Source of the DNA: JBHIYN01 sp041984235
GTDB taxonomy: Bacteria; Pseudomonadota; Gammaproteobacteria; Ga0077536
Reading direction: 5' to 3'
Assembly (NCBI GenBank): GCA_041984235.1
Contig: JBHIYN010000014.1
Span: 1-64,000 of the forward strand
DNA: 64,000 bases
A program made the translations under genes and the position numbers. This document shows, in pieces, positions 38,282-46,355 of this stretch (position 1 is the stretch's first letter; every line of letters starts with the position of its first letter). The notes below the pieces were generated by a model. That model had not been told where the DNA came from. It searched no databases and saw nothing but the letters and a program-made list of their open reading frames with translations.

Positions 38282-38306
38282 CAAAAACGCCCCGCGATGC
38301 GGGGCG
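38282..38306 (-). terminator. Rho-independent terminator of the mptG-to-fae gene run
   Basis: Read on the minus strand, CGCCCCGC-ATC-GCGGGGCG forms an 8-bp GC stem (38288-38306) followed by TTTTT. It lies 37 bp after the fae stop. A second GC hairpin (GGCGGCCG...CGGCCGCC) lies just before it. Between convergent genes it may also serve the EAL gene partly. Confidence 0.88.
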
Positions 38307-38342
38307 CAGGTGTGGGGCGGCCGTTACCGGCCGCCGCCCGAA

Positions 38343-38855
38343 TCAGCTGTGAGCCTGGAACGGGTGCTCTGCAGAGCCCTTCTTGGCAACCACGTCGGAA
38401 GCCTTCGGCTCGCGCGCGACGGCACGCTGGATCGACTCCTTGGTGGCCTGGTAGTTGTAGTCCTGGATCTTGGCGTTGTCCTCGGCCAGCCAGTGGATGA
38501 ACACACCGACGCAGATGAAGATGTCATCGGCTTCGGCCGCCGGAATGGTGCCGTCCTCGACGCTGTCGGCGACCGCCATGGCGACGCCGCGCTGGGCCGG
38601 GCCGAACATCTGTACGGCCTGCTTGGAGCCCTTGATCGTGACCTTGTTGAACATGACGGTGCTCGGCTTGCACGCCAGGTTCGGTGCAACGACGGCGAGC
38701 AGGCTCGAGAAGCCGTCCTTGTTGTTCGTCACGCAATTGCAGAATGCGGCCTCCGCGGCGCTGCCGCGCGGGCCCATGATGAGATCGATGTGGGCAACCT
38801 CGTTACCGTCACCGACCAGCGATTCACCTACCAATACTCGATCTACGACTGCCAT
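38343..38855 (-). CDS. fae: Formaldehyde-activating enzyme (Fae)
   Basis: A 170-residue enzyme that condenses formaldehyde with H4MPT to methylene-H4MPT. Hallmarks are EVAHIDLIMGPRGSAAEAAF (His22 is probably the catalytic acid), KPSTVMFNKVTIKG, MFGPAQRGVAMAVADSVEDG and DDIFICVGVFIHW. I chose the ATG at 38855 because AAGGAG lies 8 bases upstream and it gives the usual length; an in-frame ATG at 38924 would add 23 residues. It is the last gene of the minus-strand run and is followed by a strong terminator. Confidence 0.95.
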   Translation of the reverse strand: MAVVDRVLVGESLVGDGNEVAHIDLIMGPRGSAAEAAFCNCVTNNKDGFSSLLAVVAPNLACKPSTVMFNKVTIKGSKQAVQMFGPAQRGVAMAVADSVEDGTIPAAEADDIFICVGVFIHWLAEDNAKIQDYNYQATKESIQRAVAREPKASDVVAKKGSAEHPFQAHS

Positions 38856-38986
38856 GCCCTGTACTCCTTCTGATCCTGCGGGTTGTTCAGTTTGTGTTCC
38901 AAAGAGTGCTTTGAAAATCGACATTTCGCCAACACCTCGTCAGCGTACTTCGCACACCTCTACCACCGCAGATGCGCGCCAGCGCC

Positions 38987-39847
38987 TCATTTGAATGGGA
39001 TGCGTTCCTGCAACGACAGCGCCGCCGCACTCGCGACGGAGAGATCGGCTGTGGTTCCCGGATTGACGCCCCTCGTTTTGAGCTCGTCGTCGAAAGCACG
39101 CAGTTTCGGCGCGAGCGTTCGCGGATTCTCGCACGCTTTAACAGCAGTTGCCACCGCCCCAGCCCGCTCCATCAGCGCGCGGGCCGCGCCTTCGCCGTGC
39201 TTGCGCGCGACGTGCGAATCAGGCTCGCTGGCCAGCAGCTCCACGAAACACGCGGTCATCGCCCACGCCAGCGAGCGCCAGCGCGCGCGGTACGCGGCGA
39301 GCAGCGGCACGCCGCGTTCGAACACCAGGGCGTAGTCGTCCACGTACTGGCGCGCGACACTGTCGTAGTCCGCGGCGAGCGCCATGGCACGGCGCAAATC
39401 GAGCGCCGGCTCGGCCGCGACGTCAGCGTCCTCGACGGCTCCCAGCCCGGCCGGTGCAGCGCAGCGAATGCCGCGGTAACAGGCCCTGGCGTCGTCGACG
39501 TCCAGCGCGCACAGCACCGCCGCCAGCCTTTCGCGCAGCGCGCCGCCCGCGGCCTGCTCCGCGGCCGCCGCCAGCGGCGCCAGCAAGAGCACGATACCAA
39601 GATTGGTGTTGCAGCCGACGGCCGCGCGCGTGCGCCGCACCGCGTCCTCGATACGCCGGCCGACCCGCGCATGCGGTGTGCACAGGACCGGTACCGCCAC
39701 CCGCGCGCTGGCCAGGAAATCCTGCGCGGTCATCTCGTGTCCGGGCGAGCACAGGCTGACGTTACCCGGCTTGAAAGCGACCACGTCGAGCCGGCAGGCC
39801 TTGAGCAGGGCCGACTCGATGCGCGCGCGCGGCGCCGGCGCGCCCAT
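38987..39847 (-). CDS. CitG-like (triphosphoribosyl-dephospho-CoA synthase family) protein of the H4MPT cluster
   Basis: A 286-residue protein with CitG-family signatures: DVVAFKPGNVSLCSPGHEMTA near residue 20, NTNLGIVLLLAPLA (about 80) and GAGAA-type helices later. In citrate-lyase operons CitG makes a prosthetic-group precursor; in methylotrophs this homologue always accompanies Mch and Fae, and by position matches one of the orf5/orf7 genes of Methylorubrum. A role in cofactor biosynthesis is inferred. It starts 4 bp after the ATP-grasp gene. Confidence 0.78.
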   Translation of the reverse strand: MGAPAPRARIESALLKACRLDVVAFKPGNVSLCSPGHEMTAQDFLASARVAVPVLCTPHARVGRRIEDAVRRTRAAVGCNTNLGIVLLLAPLAAAAEQAAGGALRERLAAVLCALDVDDARACYRGIRCAAPAGLGAVEDADVAAEPALDLRRAMALAADYDSVARQYVDDYALVFERGVPLLAAYRARWRSLAWAMTACFVELLASEPDSHVARKHGEGAARALMERAGAVATAVKACENPRTLAPKLRAFDDELKTRGVNPGTTADLSVASAAALSLQERIPFK

Positions 39848-39851
39848 CGCC

Positions 39852-40760
39852 TCAGGCCAGCGCGGCGAGATTGCCGTCCACGTGGCGCAGGAAAGCCTCG
39901 CCGAGCAGGCCGGTCACGCCCACGCCGGTGGCACGTTCGAGGCCCTGCCAGGCCGGGATCCCGTTGACCTCGGTGACCAGCCAGCGGCCGTCCGCATCGC
40001 GCAGCAGGTCGACCCCCGCATAGTCCGCGGCAACGGCCGCGACCGCCTCCTCGGCCAGTCGTGCGAGCGCGTCGTTGAGGGGGATCGAGCGGCACGCCGC
40101 ACCCTGCGCGCGATTCGTGATCCAGTGGTGGCTGTAGCGCTCCATGGCGGCGATCGCACGGCCGCCGACGACCATCACGCGGCAGTCGCGGAACGGGCCG
40201 TCACCGGTGCTGACGAAGCGTTGCAGGTAGGCGACCTCGCCCGGCAGCAGGGGCGGCAGGTCGGCCGCGCTGCGGATGCGGACCAGGCCGCGGCCCTGCG
40301 AGCCGAACAGCGGCTTCTTGACCAGCACGTGGCCGGCGGCGAGCTGCTCGTCGACGTAGGCGCGCACCGCCGCCGCGTCCTCGCTGACGAAGGTCGCCGG
40401 CGTCGGCAGCCCGCGATGGTTGAGCAGCAGGCTGGTCATGGCCTTGTCGACGGTGCACTCGATGGCGCGCGCGCTGTTGAACACCGGGCAGCCGAGGGCG
40501 CCCAGCAGGTGCAGGTAATCGAGCCGCAGCACGATCTCCTCCAGCGAGCCGCCCGGCACGCCGCGCACGAACACACCATACGGCAGCGCATCGTCGAAAC
40601 CGGGCAGCACCAGGCCGTGGCCGTCGCCCTCCAGCCGCACGCGGCACTCGGTCAGCGACAGGAAGACCGAGTCGATGCCGCGCCCGGCGAGCCAGCGCCG
40701 CAGCGCGCGGCCGTGCCAGCCCGGCTCGTCGGTGAAGATGGCGACCCGCGGTGCGGTCAT
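39852..40760 (-). CDS. RimK-like ATP-grasp ligase of the H4MPT cluster
   Basis: A 302-residue ATP-grasp protein: TVDKAMTSLLLNHRGLPTPATFV (start of the ATP-binding lobe), VLVKKPLFGSQGRGLVRI (P-loop-like), YLQRFV and the metal-binding WLVTEVNGIPAWQG. RimK-like enzymes join an amino acid, often glutamate, to a carboxylate, which fits glutamylation of H4MPT or methanofuran analogues; the substrate is not known. It lies 6 bp after mch and matches a conserved position between mch and fae in Methylorubrum (inference). Confidence 0.82.
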   Translation of the reverse strand: MTAPRVAIFTDEPGWHGRALRRWLAGRGIDSVFLSLTECRVRLEGDGHGLVLPGFDDALPYGVFVRGVPGGSLEEIVLRLDYLHLLGALGCPVFNSARAIECTVDKAMTSLLLNHRGLPTPATFVSEDAAAVRAYVDEQLAAGHVLVKKPLFGSQGRGLVRIRSAADLPPLLPGEVAYLQRFVSTGDGPFRDCRVMVVGGRAIAAMERYSHHWITNRAQGAACRSIPLNDALARLAEEAVAAVAADYAGVDLLRDADGRWLVTEVNGIPAWQGLERATGVGVTGLLGEAFLRHVDGNLAALA

Positions 40761-40766
40761 GCGTGC

Positions 40767-41753
40767 CTACTTGCCGGCGAAGGATTGCTCGAGCAACTCG
40801 GGATGCAGCGCGCCACCGCTGAACGAACGCCCGCTGCTGAGGTTGGTGACAGTCGCCAGTGCCGGTGAGAACAGCATCGGGTCGACCTTGTAGAAATCGT
40901 AGCCGTAGTCCTTGAACACCTGCGCGAAGGGCTTGCCGAAATCGCGCGAGGCGGAGCTCGGCAGCTGCTCGGCGAGCGTCGCCGCGGCCTCGTCCTCACC
41001 TTCGACGAAGAGCTGGACCTGGCCACCGAACAGGATGGCGTCGTTGGTGCGGCCCATCGCGGTCATGAAGTCCGGTGACGGCGGCGGCAGCGGCGCGCTG
41101 GCCGCACCGTCGACGAAATGCTCGAGCGGGAACTCGAGCTCGTGCACCTTGTGCAGCGCAACTTCGAGTACGCGTGCGACGATCTGCACGCCGCCGGCGA
41201 GCGAGCTGGTCGGCGTCAGGATGATGCTGAGATCGTGCGGGGCGATGCCGCAGCGCTCGACGATCTTCTCCGCGACCTCGATCGGCGGCACGCGGTCGAC
41301 CTCGAGCACGATCGCGGTCGGCCCGGCCGGCGTGCGGTAGCCGAGCTCATCGAACAGCGGCTCCTTGCTCCCCATCGCACGCGCCGGACCGGAACCCAGC
41401 GCGAAGAAGGCCGACTTGCCTTCGCCGTGGCTGAGGCTCCAGCCGGCGTACTGCGAGCCGAGGCAGGCGATGACCGGGTGGCTGGCGGTGACGTCGACCT
41501 GCCAGCGCCAGTTCGGGAACGGTGACGCGCCGCTGAACTCGACCCGGCCCAGTCCGCCCATGCAGATGAGGCTGACCAGGCGGCCCGCGGCGAGTCCGCC
41601 CGCTACCTCGATGCCGGCATCGATGAGCTCGACGCCATTGTCCATGCGGCTGACCGCGACCCGGTAGTCGGCCGCGCGCGTGCGCAGCTCGGCGACCAGC
41701 GGCTGTACCGCCTGGTTGACGTTACAGGCGTCATCCAGCTTCAGATTCGACAT
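40767..41753 (-). CDS. mch: Methenyltetrahydromethanopterin cyclohydrolase
   Basis: A 328-residue enzyme interconverting methenyl-H4MPT and 5-formyl-H4MPT. Family signatures are ICMGGLGRVEFSG, VTASHPVIACLGSQYAGWSL, FFALGSGPARAM and TPTSSLAGGVQI. A GGGAGG ribosome-binding site lies upstream of the ATG. The 5' end overlaps the preceding ATP-grasp gene by 23 bp. Confidence 0.96.
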   Translation of the reverse strand: MSNLKLDDACNVNQAVQPLVAELRTRAADYRVAVSRMDNGVELIDAGIEVAGGLAAGRLVSLICMGGLGRVEFSGASPFPNWRWQVDVTASHPVIACLGSQYAGWSLSHGEGKSAFFALGSGPARAMGSKEPLFDELGYRTPAGPTAIVLEVDRVPPIEVAEKIVERCGIAPHDLSIILTPTSSLAGGVQIVARVLEVALHKVHELEFPLEHFVDGAASAPLPPPSPDFMTAMGRTNDAILFGGQVQLFVEGEDEAAATLAEQLPSSASRDFGKPFAQVFKDYGYDFYKVDPMLFSPALATVTNLSSGRSFSGGALHPELLEQSFAGK

Positions 41754-42921
41754 ACGGGCTTCCTCCCACGTTGATTATTGTTGCAGCGGGCAGCACCCGC
41801 TCGTCGCCTATGGCCTGCGCCAGCGCACGCCGACCGGCCTCCAGCGCCCGCGCGACCGCGGCCGCATCGGCGCCCGTCACGCGCAGGGTGCACAAGGGCG
41901 CGCCCGCGCCCAGCGCCTCCCCCGCCGGCGGGCGATCGGCGGCCACGGACGGCCACCGGAAGCGCGCCGGCACGCGCCAGCGCCCCCGCGTGAACACGAT
42001 CGCGTGGCCGCGCACGGGGTCCGGCGGCCGCCTACTATACAAGAGCGGCTCCCGCCCCAGGCAAACCGCCACGTGCGCGTCGAGCAGGTCGGCGGGCGCC
42101 GGGAACAACTCCAGCGTCGCCGGCGGCCGCGGGTTGATATCGACCAGCAAGGGCGCAGCGCCGTCCGCGCGGCATACGAAGTCGAGGCCGAACAGACCGC
42201 GCAGACCGAGCTCGCGCGCCACCGCCTCGCCGAAATCCTGCACTGCCGTGGCCAGCGCGGCCGGGGCATCGTCCCAGCTCCTGGCACCCTGGTAGGCGAA
42301 GCGCGCGCGCGCGTCGTGCGACCAGCGCAGGTGGCGATGCAGGCCGAGCAGCGCGCAGCCCGCGGTGGTGGCGAAGAACAGGCCGGAGCCGGCGCCGCCG
42401 CCAATCTCGCGCTGGTAATAACCGCCGCACTCGTCGCCGCGCGCCGGCCGGACGTGAAAGCCGCCGCTGCTGCCGCCGCGTTTGTGCAGCCAGCCCGCGG
42501 TCCGCGATGGCGACCGCGCCGATGTCTCCGGCACCGCGACTCCGCGCGTGGCGAGCGCCGCGAGCACCGCCGGCATGTCCCGCAGACGCGCAAACACTGC
42601 CGGCGAAGGCATCGCCACCGCGCAGCCGTGCGCGGCGTCCCGCGCCACGCCGGCCAGGCGCTCCAGGCCGCTGCCGCAGACCAGCGGCATGGGGCCGGTC
42701 CGTACCACCTGGGTCCTGATCGCGCGCACCAGCGCGTCAGCACGGAACGCCAGGTCCGGCGTCGCCGCTACCCGCTCGCAGTGCGCGGCCACCGCGCGCG
42801 TGTCGGCATCGGCGAACAGGTCGACGGTGTAAGGCGTCCACGAGCGCGCGGCCGCCTCGGCCAGCAGGCGCGCCGAGCGCGCGACGATCAGCAGCGGCGG
42901 CCTGGCGGCGCCGTCGGCCAC
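41731..42921 (-). CDS. Second ATP-grasp protein, between mtdB and mch
   Basis: A 396-residue ATP-grasp protein: LLIVARSARLLAEAA at the N-terminus, AGWLHKRGGSSGGFHVR (lysine-glycine loop of the grasp fold), YYQREIGGGAGSGLFFA and LFGLDFVCRADGAAPLLVDINPRP. In methanogens the tyramine-glutamate ligase MfnD is an ATP-grasp enzyme, so this may be the bacterial counterpart, or another ligase of the cluster. I chose the GTG at 42921, 16 bp after the mtdB stop; no clear ribosome-binding site is seen, so the start is uncertain. Confidence 0.75.
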   Translation of the reverse strand: MADGAARPPLLIVARSARLLAEAAARSWTPYTVDLFADADTRAVAAHCERVAATPDLAFRADALVRAIRTQVVRTGPMPLVCGSGLERLAGVARDAAHGCAVAMPSPAVFARLRDMPAVLAALATRGVAVPETSARSPSRTAGWLHKRGGSSGGFHVRPARGDECGGYYQREIGGGAGSGLFFATTAGCALLGLHRHLRWSHDARARFAYQGARSWDDAPAALATAVQDFGEAVARELGLRGLFGLDFVCRADGAAPLLVDINPRPPATLELFPAPADLLDAHVAVCLGREPLLYSRRPPDPVRGHAIVFTRGRWRVPARFRWPSVAADRPPAGEALGAGAPLCTLRVTGADAAAVARALEAGRRALAQAIGDERVLPAATIINVGGSPYVESEAG

Positions 42922-42937
42922 CGGGCGGCAGACGCCG

Positions 42938-43840
42938 TCAGCCGCGCGCGGCGACGATACGCCGCGCCGTCGCGTGCGCTTCCTCGTGCGCGAGGTAGAC
43001 CGGCTGCTCGGATTCGTACATCTGTTGCAGCAAACCGGTATGCACGCGGTACTTGACGTCGCCGATGGCCAGCGCGCCGAAGGCCCTGGCGGTACCACCG
43101 CCGGTCTCCAGCGGAACGCCGTCGTCCTTGGCTCCGACACCCTCGATGCCACTCGGCGGCACCGCGTTGGCGTCCGCCACGACCTCCAGTGCAGCGGCGT
43201 CGGCGAGGAGCGCCCTGCCGAGCACCTGCACGCCGGCCTTGGCCGCGCTGAAGACGACGTTCATGCCGCCGAGCCAGGCGCCGATGGCCGCCTCCGAACT
43301 GCCGTCGATGCCCTCGAGCTCCACCTCGTGCTCGCGCGCCAGCCGATCCGCGACCAGCTGCGCGGCACCGCGCCCCTGGTGCGAGACGATGGCGCAGTCC
43401 GCACCGGCACGCGCGGCGAGCAGGGCCACGCACATGCCGACCGGACCGGTGCCGCCGAACACGCACACCCGGCGCCCGTCCAGGCCGCCATTGCCGACCG
43501 CGTGCTCGACCAGGGCGACCATCGCCGCCGCCGTCGTGATCGCCCCACTCGGATCGGCCATCACCGAGACCTCGAACGGCGGCACCATGGCGGCGCGGGC
43601 CGCGTTCAGCATCTCCAGAGCGAGTCCGAATTCGCGCCCGCCGATGAAGATCCCGGTGCGCCGCACGCCCTCCGGGCTGCGCGAGAAGATGGTGTCCTGG
43701 GTCAGGCCGTGAATCTCGTCGAGGTTGACGTTGCAATACGGGATGACGTCGTCGAAACGCGCCTCGTAGGCCATGTTGATGTCGAAAGGGCTGACGTACT
43801 TGGTCGGGCTGAACACGTGCAGCAGGTACGGGTGGTTCAT
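42938..43840 (-). CDS. mtdB: NAD(P)-dependent methylene-H4MPT dehydrogenase MtdB
   Basis: A 300-residue dehydrogenase that oxidises methylene-H4MPT to methenyl-H4MPT. It opens with LLHVFSPTKYVSPFDINMAYEA, shows FIGGREFGLALEML, and has a Rossmann motif VFGGTGPVGMCVALLAARAG. It follows beta-RFAP synthase by 32 bp. MtdB, Mch and Fae together are diagnostic of the H4MPT formaldehyde-oxidation route. Confidence 0.95.
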   Translation of the reverse strand: MNHPYLLHVFSPTKYVSPFDINMAYEARFDDVIPYCNVNLDEIHGLTQDTIFSRSPEGVRRTGIFIGGREFGLALEMLNAARAAMVPPFEVSVMADPSGAITTAAAMVALVEHAVGNGGLDGRRVCVFGGTGPVGMCVALLAARAGADCAIVSHQGRGAAQLVADRLAREHEVELEGIDGSSEAAIGAWLGGMNVVFSAAKAGVQVLGRALLADAAALEVVADANAVPPSGIEGVGAKDDGVPLETGGGTARAFGALAIGDVKYRVHTGLLQQMYESEQPVYLAHEEAHATARRIVAARG

Positions 43841-43872
43841 CGGGGCATGCTCTGGGGATTCGGGATGGGAAC

Positions 43873-44889
43873 TCAGCCGCCGGCGCGGCGCCGGGCCGCC
43901 ACGGGCGGCGCGGCACCGATCTCGGCGCCGGCATTGCGCAACGTGCAGATACGAAACTCGAGGCCGCCGTCTGCCCGGGTCTGCAGGGTTTTCAGCACCG
44001 CGCTTGCCGCAGCGGCATCCGGCACGAACGCGAACCCGGTCGGTCCCCAGCTGCTCTGCCCGATGCCACGCAGGCCGTGCACCGCGGCGCAGGTCTCGAC
44101 CGCGGCGCGCACGGCGGCACTGGTAAAACGGCCATGCTGCACGGCAGCGAAATAGTCGCCGATCACGGCCTGGATCTCGCCGACCGCGGTCGCGAAGGCG
44201 TCGAAATCATGCTCGTGCAGGGCGGGAACCAGGCGCATCAGGGTCAGGTGGCACAGGTGCGCGGCGCGCCCCTGGGCCAGCGGCGCCAGGCGCGCAAACG
44301 CGGCGCGCTCCGCACTGCCGCTCAGCCCGCGGTGTGCCGGATCGAAGATCAGCACCACGCGCCAGGCCTCCGGCACCGGCGCCCGGCTGACCACCGGTGG
44401 CACGCCGACGGCACTGCCATGGCCGGCATCGACCACCAGGCCACCCTGCTCGAACAGCGCCAGGCCCACCCCCGAGCGCTTGCCGCGCCCGAGCACCCGG
44501 CCGAGCTCGGCAGCCGGCGGCTGCCGCCCGAACACGCCGCACACCGCGCGACCTACGGCCAGCGCGAGCTGGGTGCCGGATCCGAGTCCGGCATGCGGCG
44601 GAATGGCCTGCTCGACGCTGACCCGCACCGCGTGCGGCAAATCGTAGTGCCGCAGCAGGGTATCGACCATGTCGCGCGCACGCGGCTCGCAGGCGCAGGC
44701 GACTTCGACCCCGGCGTGGGGCAGCGCCGAAACCACGCTGGCGAGGTTCTCGAGCGCGACGCCCAGGCTGCCGAAACGACGACCCAGCGAGGCGCCGGGA
44801 TCGAGGAAGCCCAGGTGCAGGCGCGCCGGCGCGCTGACCCGTACGGCGGCTCCCTCGGTGATTGCGCTCACTGCATTCGGTTCCGGCAT
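43873..44889 (-). CDS. mptG: Beta-ribofuranosylaminobenzene 5'-phosphate synthase
   Basis: A 338-residue GHMP-kinase-like protein that joins p-aminobenzoate and PRPP in the first committed step of H4MPT synthesis. Signatures are APARLHLGFLDP near the N-terminus, the GHMP loop PPHAGLGSGTQLALAVGRA, GRGKRSGVGLALFEQGGL and GIGQSSWGPTGFAF. It is divergent from fhcB and leads the minus-strand run mptG-mtdB-ATP-grasp-mch-ATP-grasp-CitG-fae. Confidence 0.93.
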   Translation of the reverse strand: MPEPNAVSAITEGAAVRVSAPARLHLGFLDPGASLGRRFGSLGVALENLASVVSALPHAGVEVACACEPRARDMVDTLLRHYDLPHAVRVSVEQAIPPHAGLGSGTQLALAVGRAVCGVFGRQPPAAELGRVLGRGKRSGVGLALFEQGGLVVDAGHGSAVGVPPVVSRAPVPEAWRVVLIFDPAHRGLSGSAERAAFARLAPLAQGRAAHLCHLTLMRLVPALHEHDFDAFATAVGEIQAVIGDYFAAVQHGRFTSAAVRAAVETCAAVHGLRGIGQSSWGPTGFAFVPDAAAASAVLKTLQTRADGGLEFRICTLRNAGAEIGAAPPVAARRRAGG

Positions 44890-45085
44890 CGCAGACCCCG
44901 CATTATAGGTTCAGCGCGCACCGATGACAGTGCATGCCGACCTTCTAGAGCGGGGGCAGCCGAGTGTGTTACCGTTGCTGCGCGCACAATCCATGGCCGC
45001 GGCTAGCGTGGATTTCGCCTCGAACAGCGTGACCCCGGATTCGAGCTGCCCGCCCCGCGGGAGCGAAATCGGTTACCCGACCACC

Positions 45086-46348
45086 GTGCCAGAAGCAAAC
45101 GACGACAAACCCGAACGCGAGACGGCCGTGTGCCCGTTCTGCTCGCTGCTGTGCGACGACCTGCGCGTGCGCCGCGGCGGCGACCAGGGCCTGAAGATCA
45201 CCCGCAACGGCTGCCGCCGGGCCGAGGCCGGCTTCGCCCGCGCCCCGCTCGAGCCGACCGCCCTGGTGCAGGGCGAGGCGGTCAGCCTGGACACCGCCAT
45301 CACCGCCGCGGCACGCCTGCTCAAGCGCGCGCAGCAGCCGTTGTTCGCCGGGCTCGCCACCGACGTCGACGGTATGCGCGCCGGCATCGGCCTGGCCGAG
45401 CGCTGTGGCGCCATCATCGATCACCTGCACGGCGATGCGCTGGCGAGCATGTCGCGCCTGCTGCAGACGCGCGGCTGGTACGCGACCACGCTGTCGGAGG
45501 TGCGCAACCGTGCCGACCTCGTACTCGTCGTCGACGTCGACATGAGGCAACGCTACGAGAATTTCCCGCGCCGCTGCCTCAAGCCCGGTGCGCGCCTGCG
45601 CCCCGGGCGCGGCAGCGCGCGCGAGGTCGTGTTCATCGGCGACCCGGCGCACCGCGCGCCGGCACTGGAAGCCGACCGTACGCTGGCCTGTCGTGGCGGC
45701 GTCGAACCCGTGCTGCACGCCCTGCTCGCGCGCCTGCGCGGACACCCGCTGAGCGCGCGCCGCATCGGCGGCGTCAACGCCACCGAGCTCGACGCCCTTG
45801 CCGAGCGCGTGCGTGCCGCCGAGTACTGTGCCGTGGTGTTCGCGCCGGGCATGCTGGGTGACGAACGCGAGCCGGTCGGCGCGGCGATCTGCGACCTGGT
45901 CGACGAGATCAACCGTGAGAGGCGCGGCGCGCTGCTCGCGCTGGGCGGCGACGATGGCGGCCAGTCAGCGGTCGCCACCGCCGCGTGGCTGACCGGCTAC
46001 CCGCTGCGTACCGCCTTCGGCCGAACCCTCGAATATGACCCGCTCGCCTATCGCACGCAGACCCTGCTCGCCGATCCGGCGGTCGATGCCTTGTTGTGGA
46101 TCGACGCCTACGGCACGCAGCCGGCGCCACCCGGTGAGGCGCCGCGCGACTGCGTCGTGCTGGGCGCGCAGATGCCGCCGAACGCCGCGGAGTTGGGCGT
46201 GTTCATCGCCGTCGGCACGCCCGGGCTGGACCACGCCGCGCGCCTGGTACGTACCGATACCGTGGTCACCCTCCCGCTGAGCGCGCAGCGTGACAGCGGG
46301 CTGCCGAGCGTGGCCGGTGTCATCACCCGCATGCTGGACAGGATCTGA
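45086..46348 (+). CDS. fhcB: Formyltransferase/hydrolase complex subunit B (FhcB)
   Basis: A protein of about 420 residues related to subunit B of formylmethanofuran dehydrogenase. Near the N-terminus it keeps four cysteines: C16, C19, C23 (CPFCSLLC) and C43 (NGCR). The equivalent of the catalytic Cys/Sec region of FmdB reads ASMSRLLQTRG (Ser near residue 123), so the oxidoreductase site appears lost, as expected for bacterial Fhc, where no oxidation occurs. I chose the GTG at 45086, just before the conserved start; ATGs at 44924 and 44993 extend the frame with no homology. The start is uncertain. fhcA follows 7 bp later. Confidence 0.88.
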   Translation: MPEANDDKPERETAVCPFCSLLCDDLRVRRGGDQGLKITRNGCRRAEAGFARAPLEPTALVQGEAVSLDTAITAAARLLKRAQQPLFAGLATDVDGMRAGIGLAERCGAIIDHLHGDALASMSRLLQTRGWYATTLSEVRNRADLVLVVDVDMRQRYENFPRRCLKPGARLRPGRGSAREVVFIGDPAHRAPALEADRTLACRGGVEPVLHALLARLRGHPLSARRIGGVNATELDALAERVRAAEYCAVVFAPGMLGDEREPVGAAICDLVDEINRERRGALLALGGDDGGQSAVATAAWLTGYPLRTAFGRTLEYDPLAYRTQTLLADPAVDALLWIDAYGTQPAPPGEAPRDCVVLGAQMPPNAAELGVFIAVGTPGLDHAARLVRTDTVVTLPLSAQRDSGLPSVAGVITRMLDRI

Positions 46349-46355
46349 CTGGACC

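Noticed and set aside
38856..38924. Fae start at 38924, 23 residues upstream
   Set aside because: Although GAGGTG lies upstream, the ATG at 38855 has a better AAGGAG site and yields the usual ~170 residues.
41731..43152. ATP-grasp gene starting at 43152 inside mtdB
   Set aside because: The upstream part lies in another frame of mtdB and has no ATP-grasp character. A start near the mtdB stop is more sensible.
44924..45085. Longer FhcB starting at 44924 or 44993
   Set aside because: The extra N-terminus has no family similarity and would leave only 34 bp for promoters facing mptG. The conserved part begins right after the GTG at 45086.
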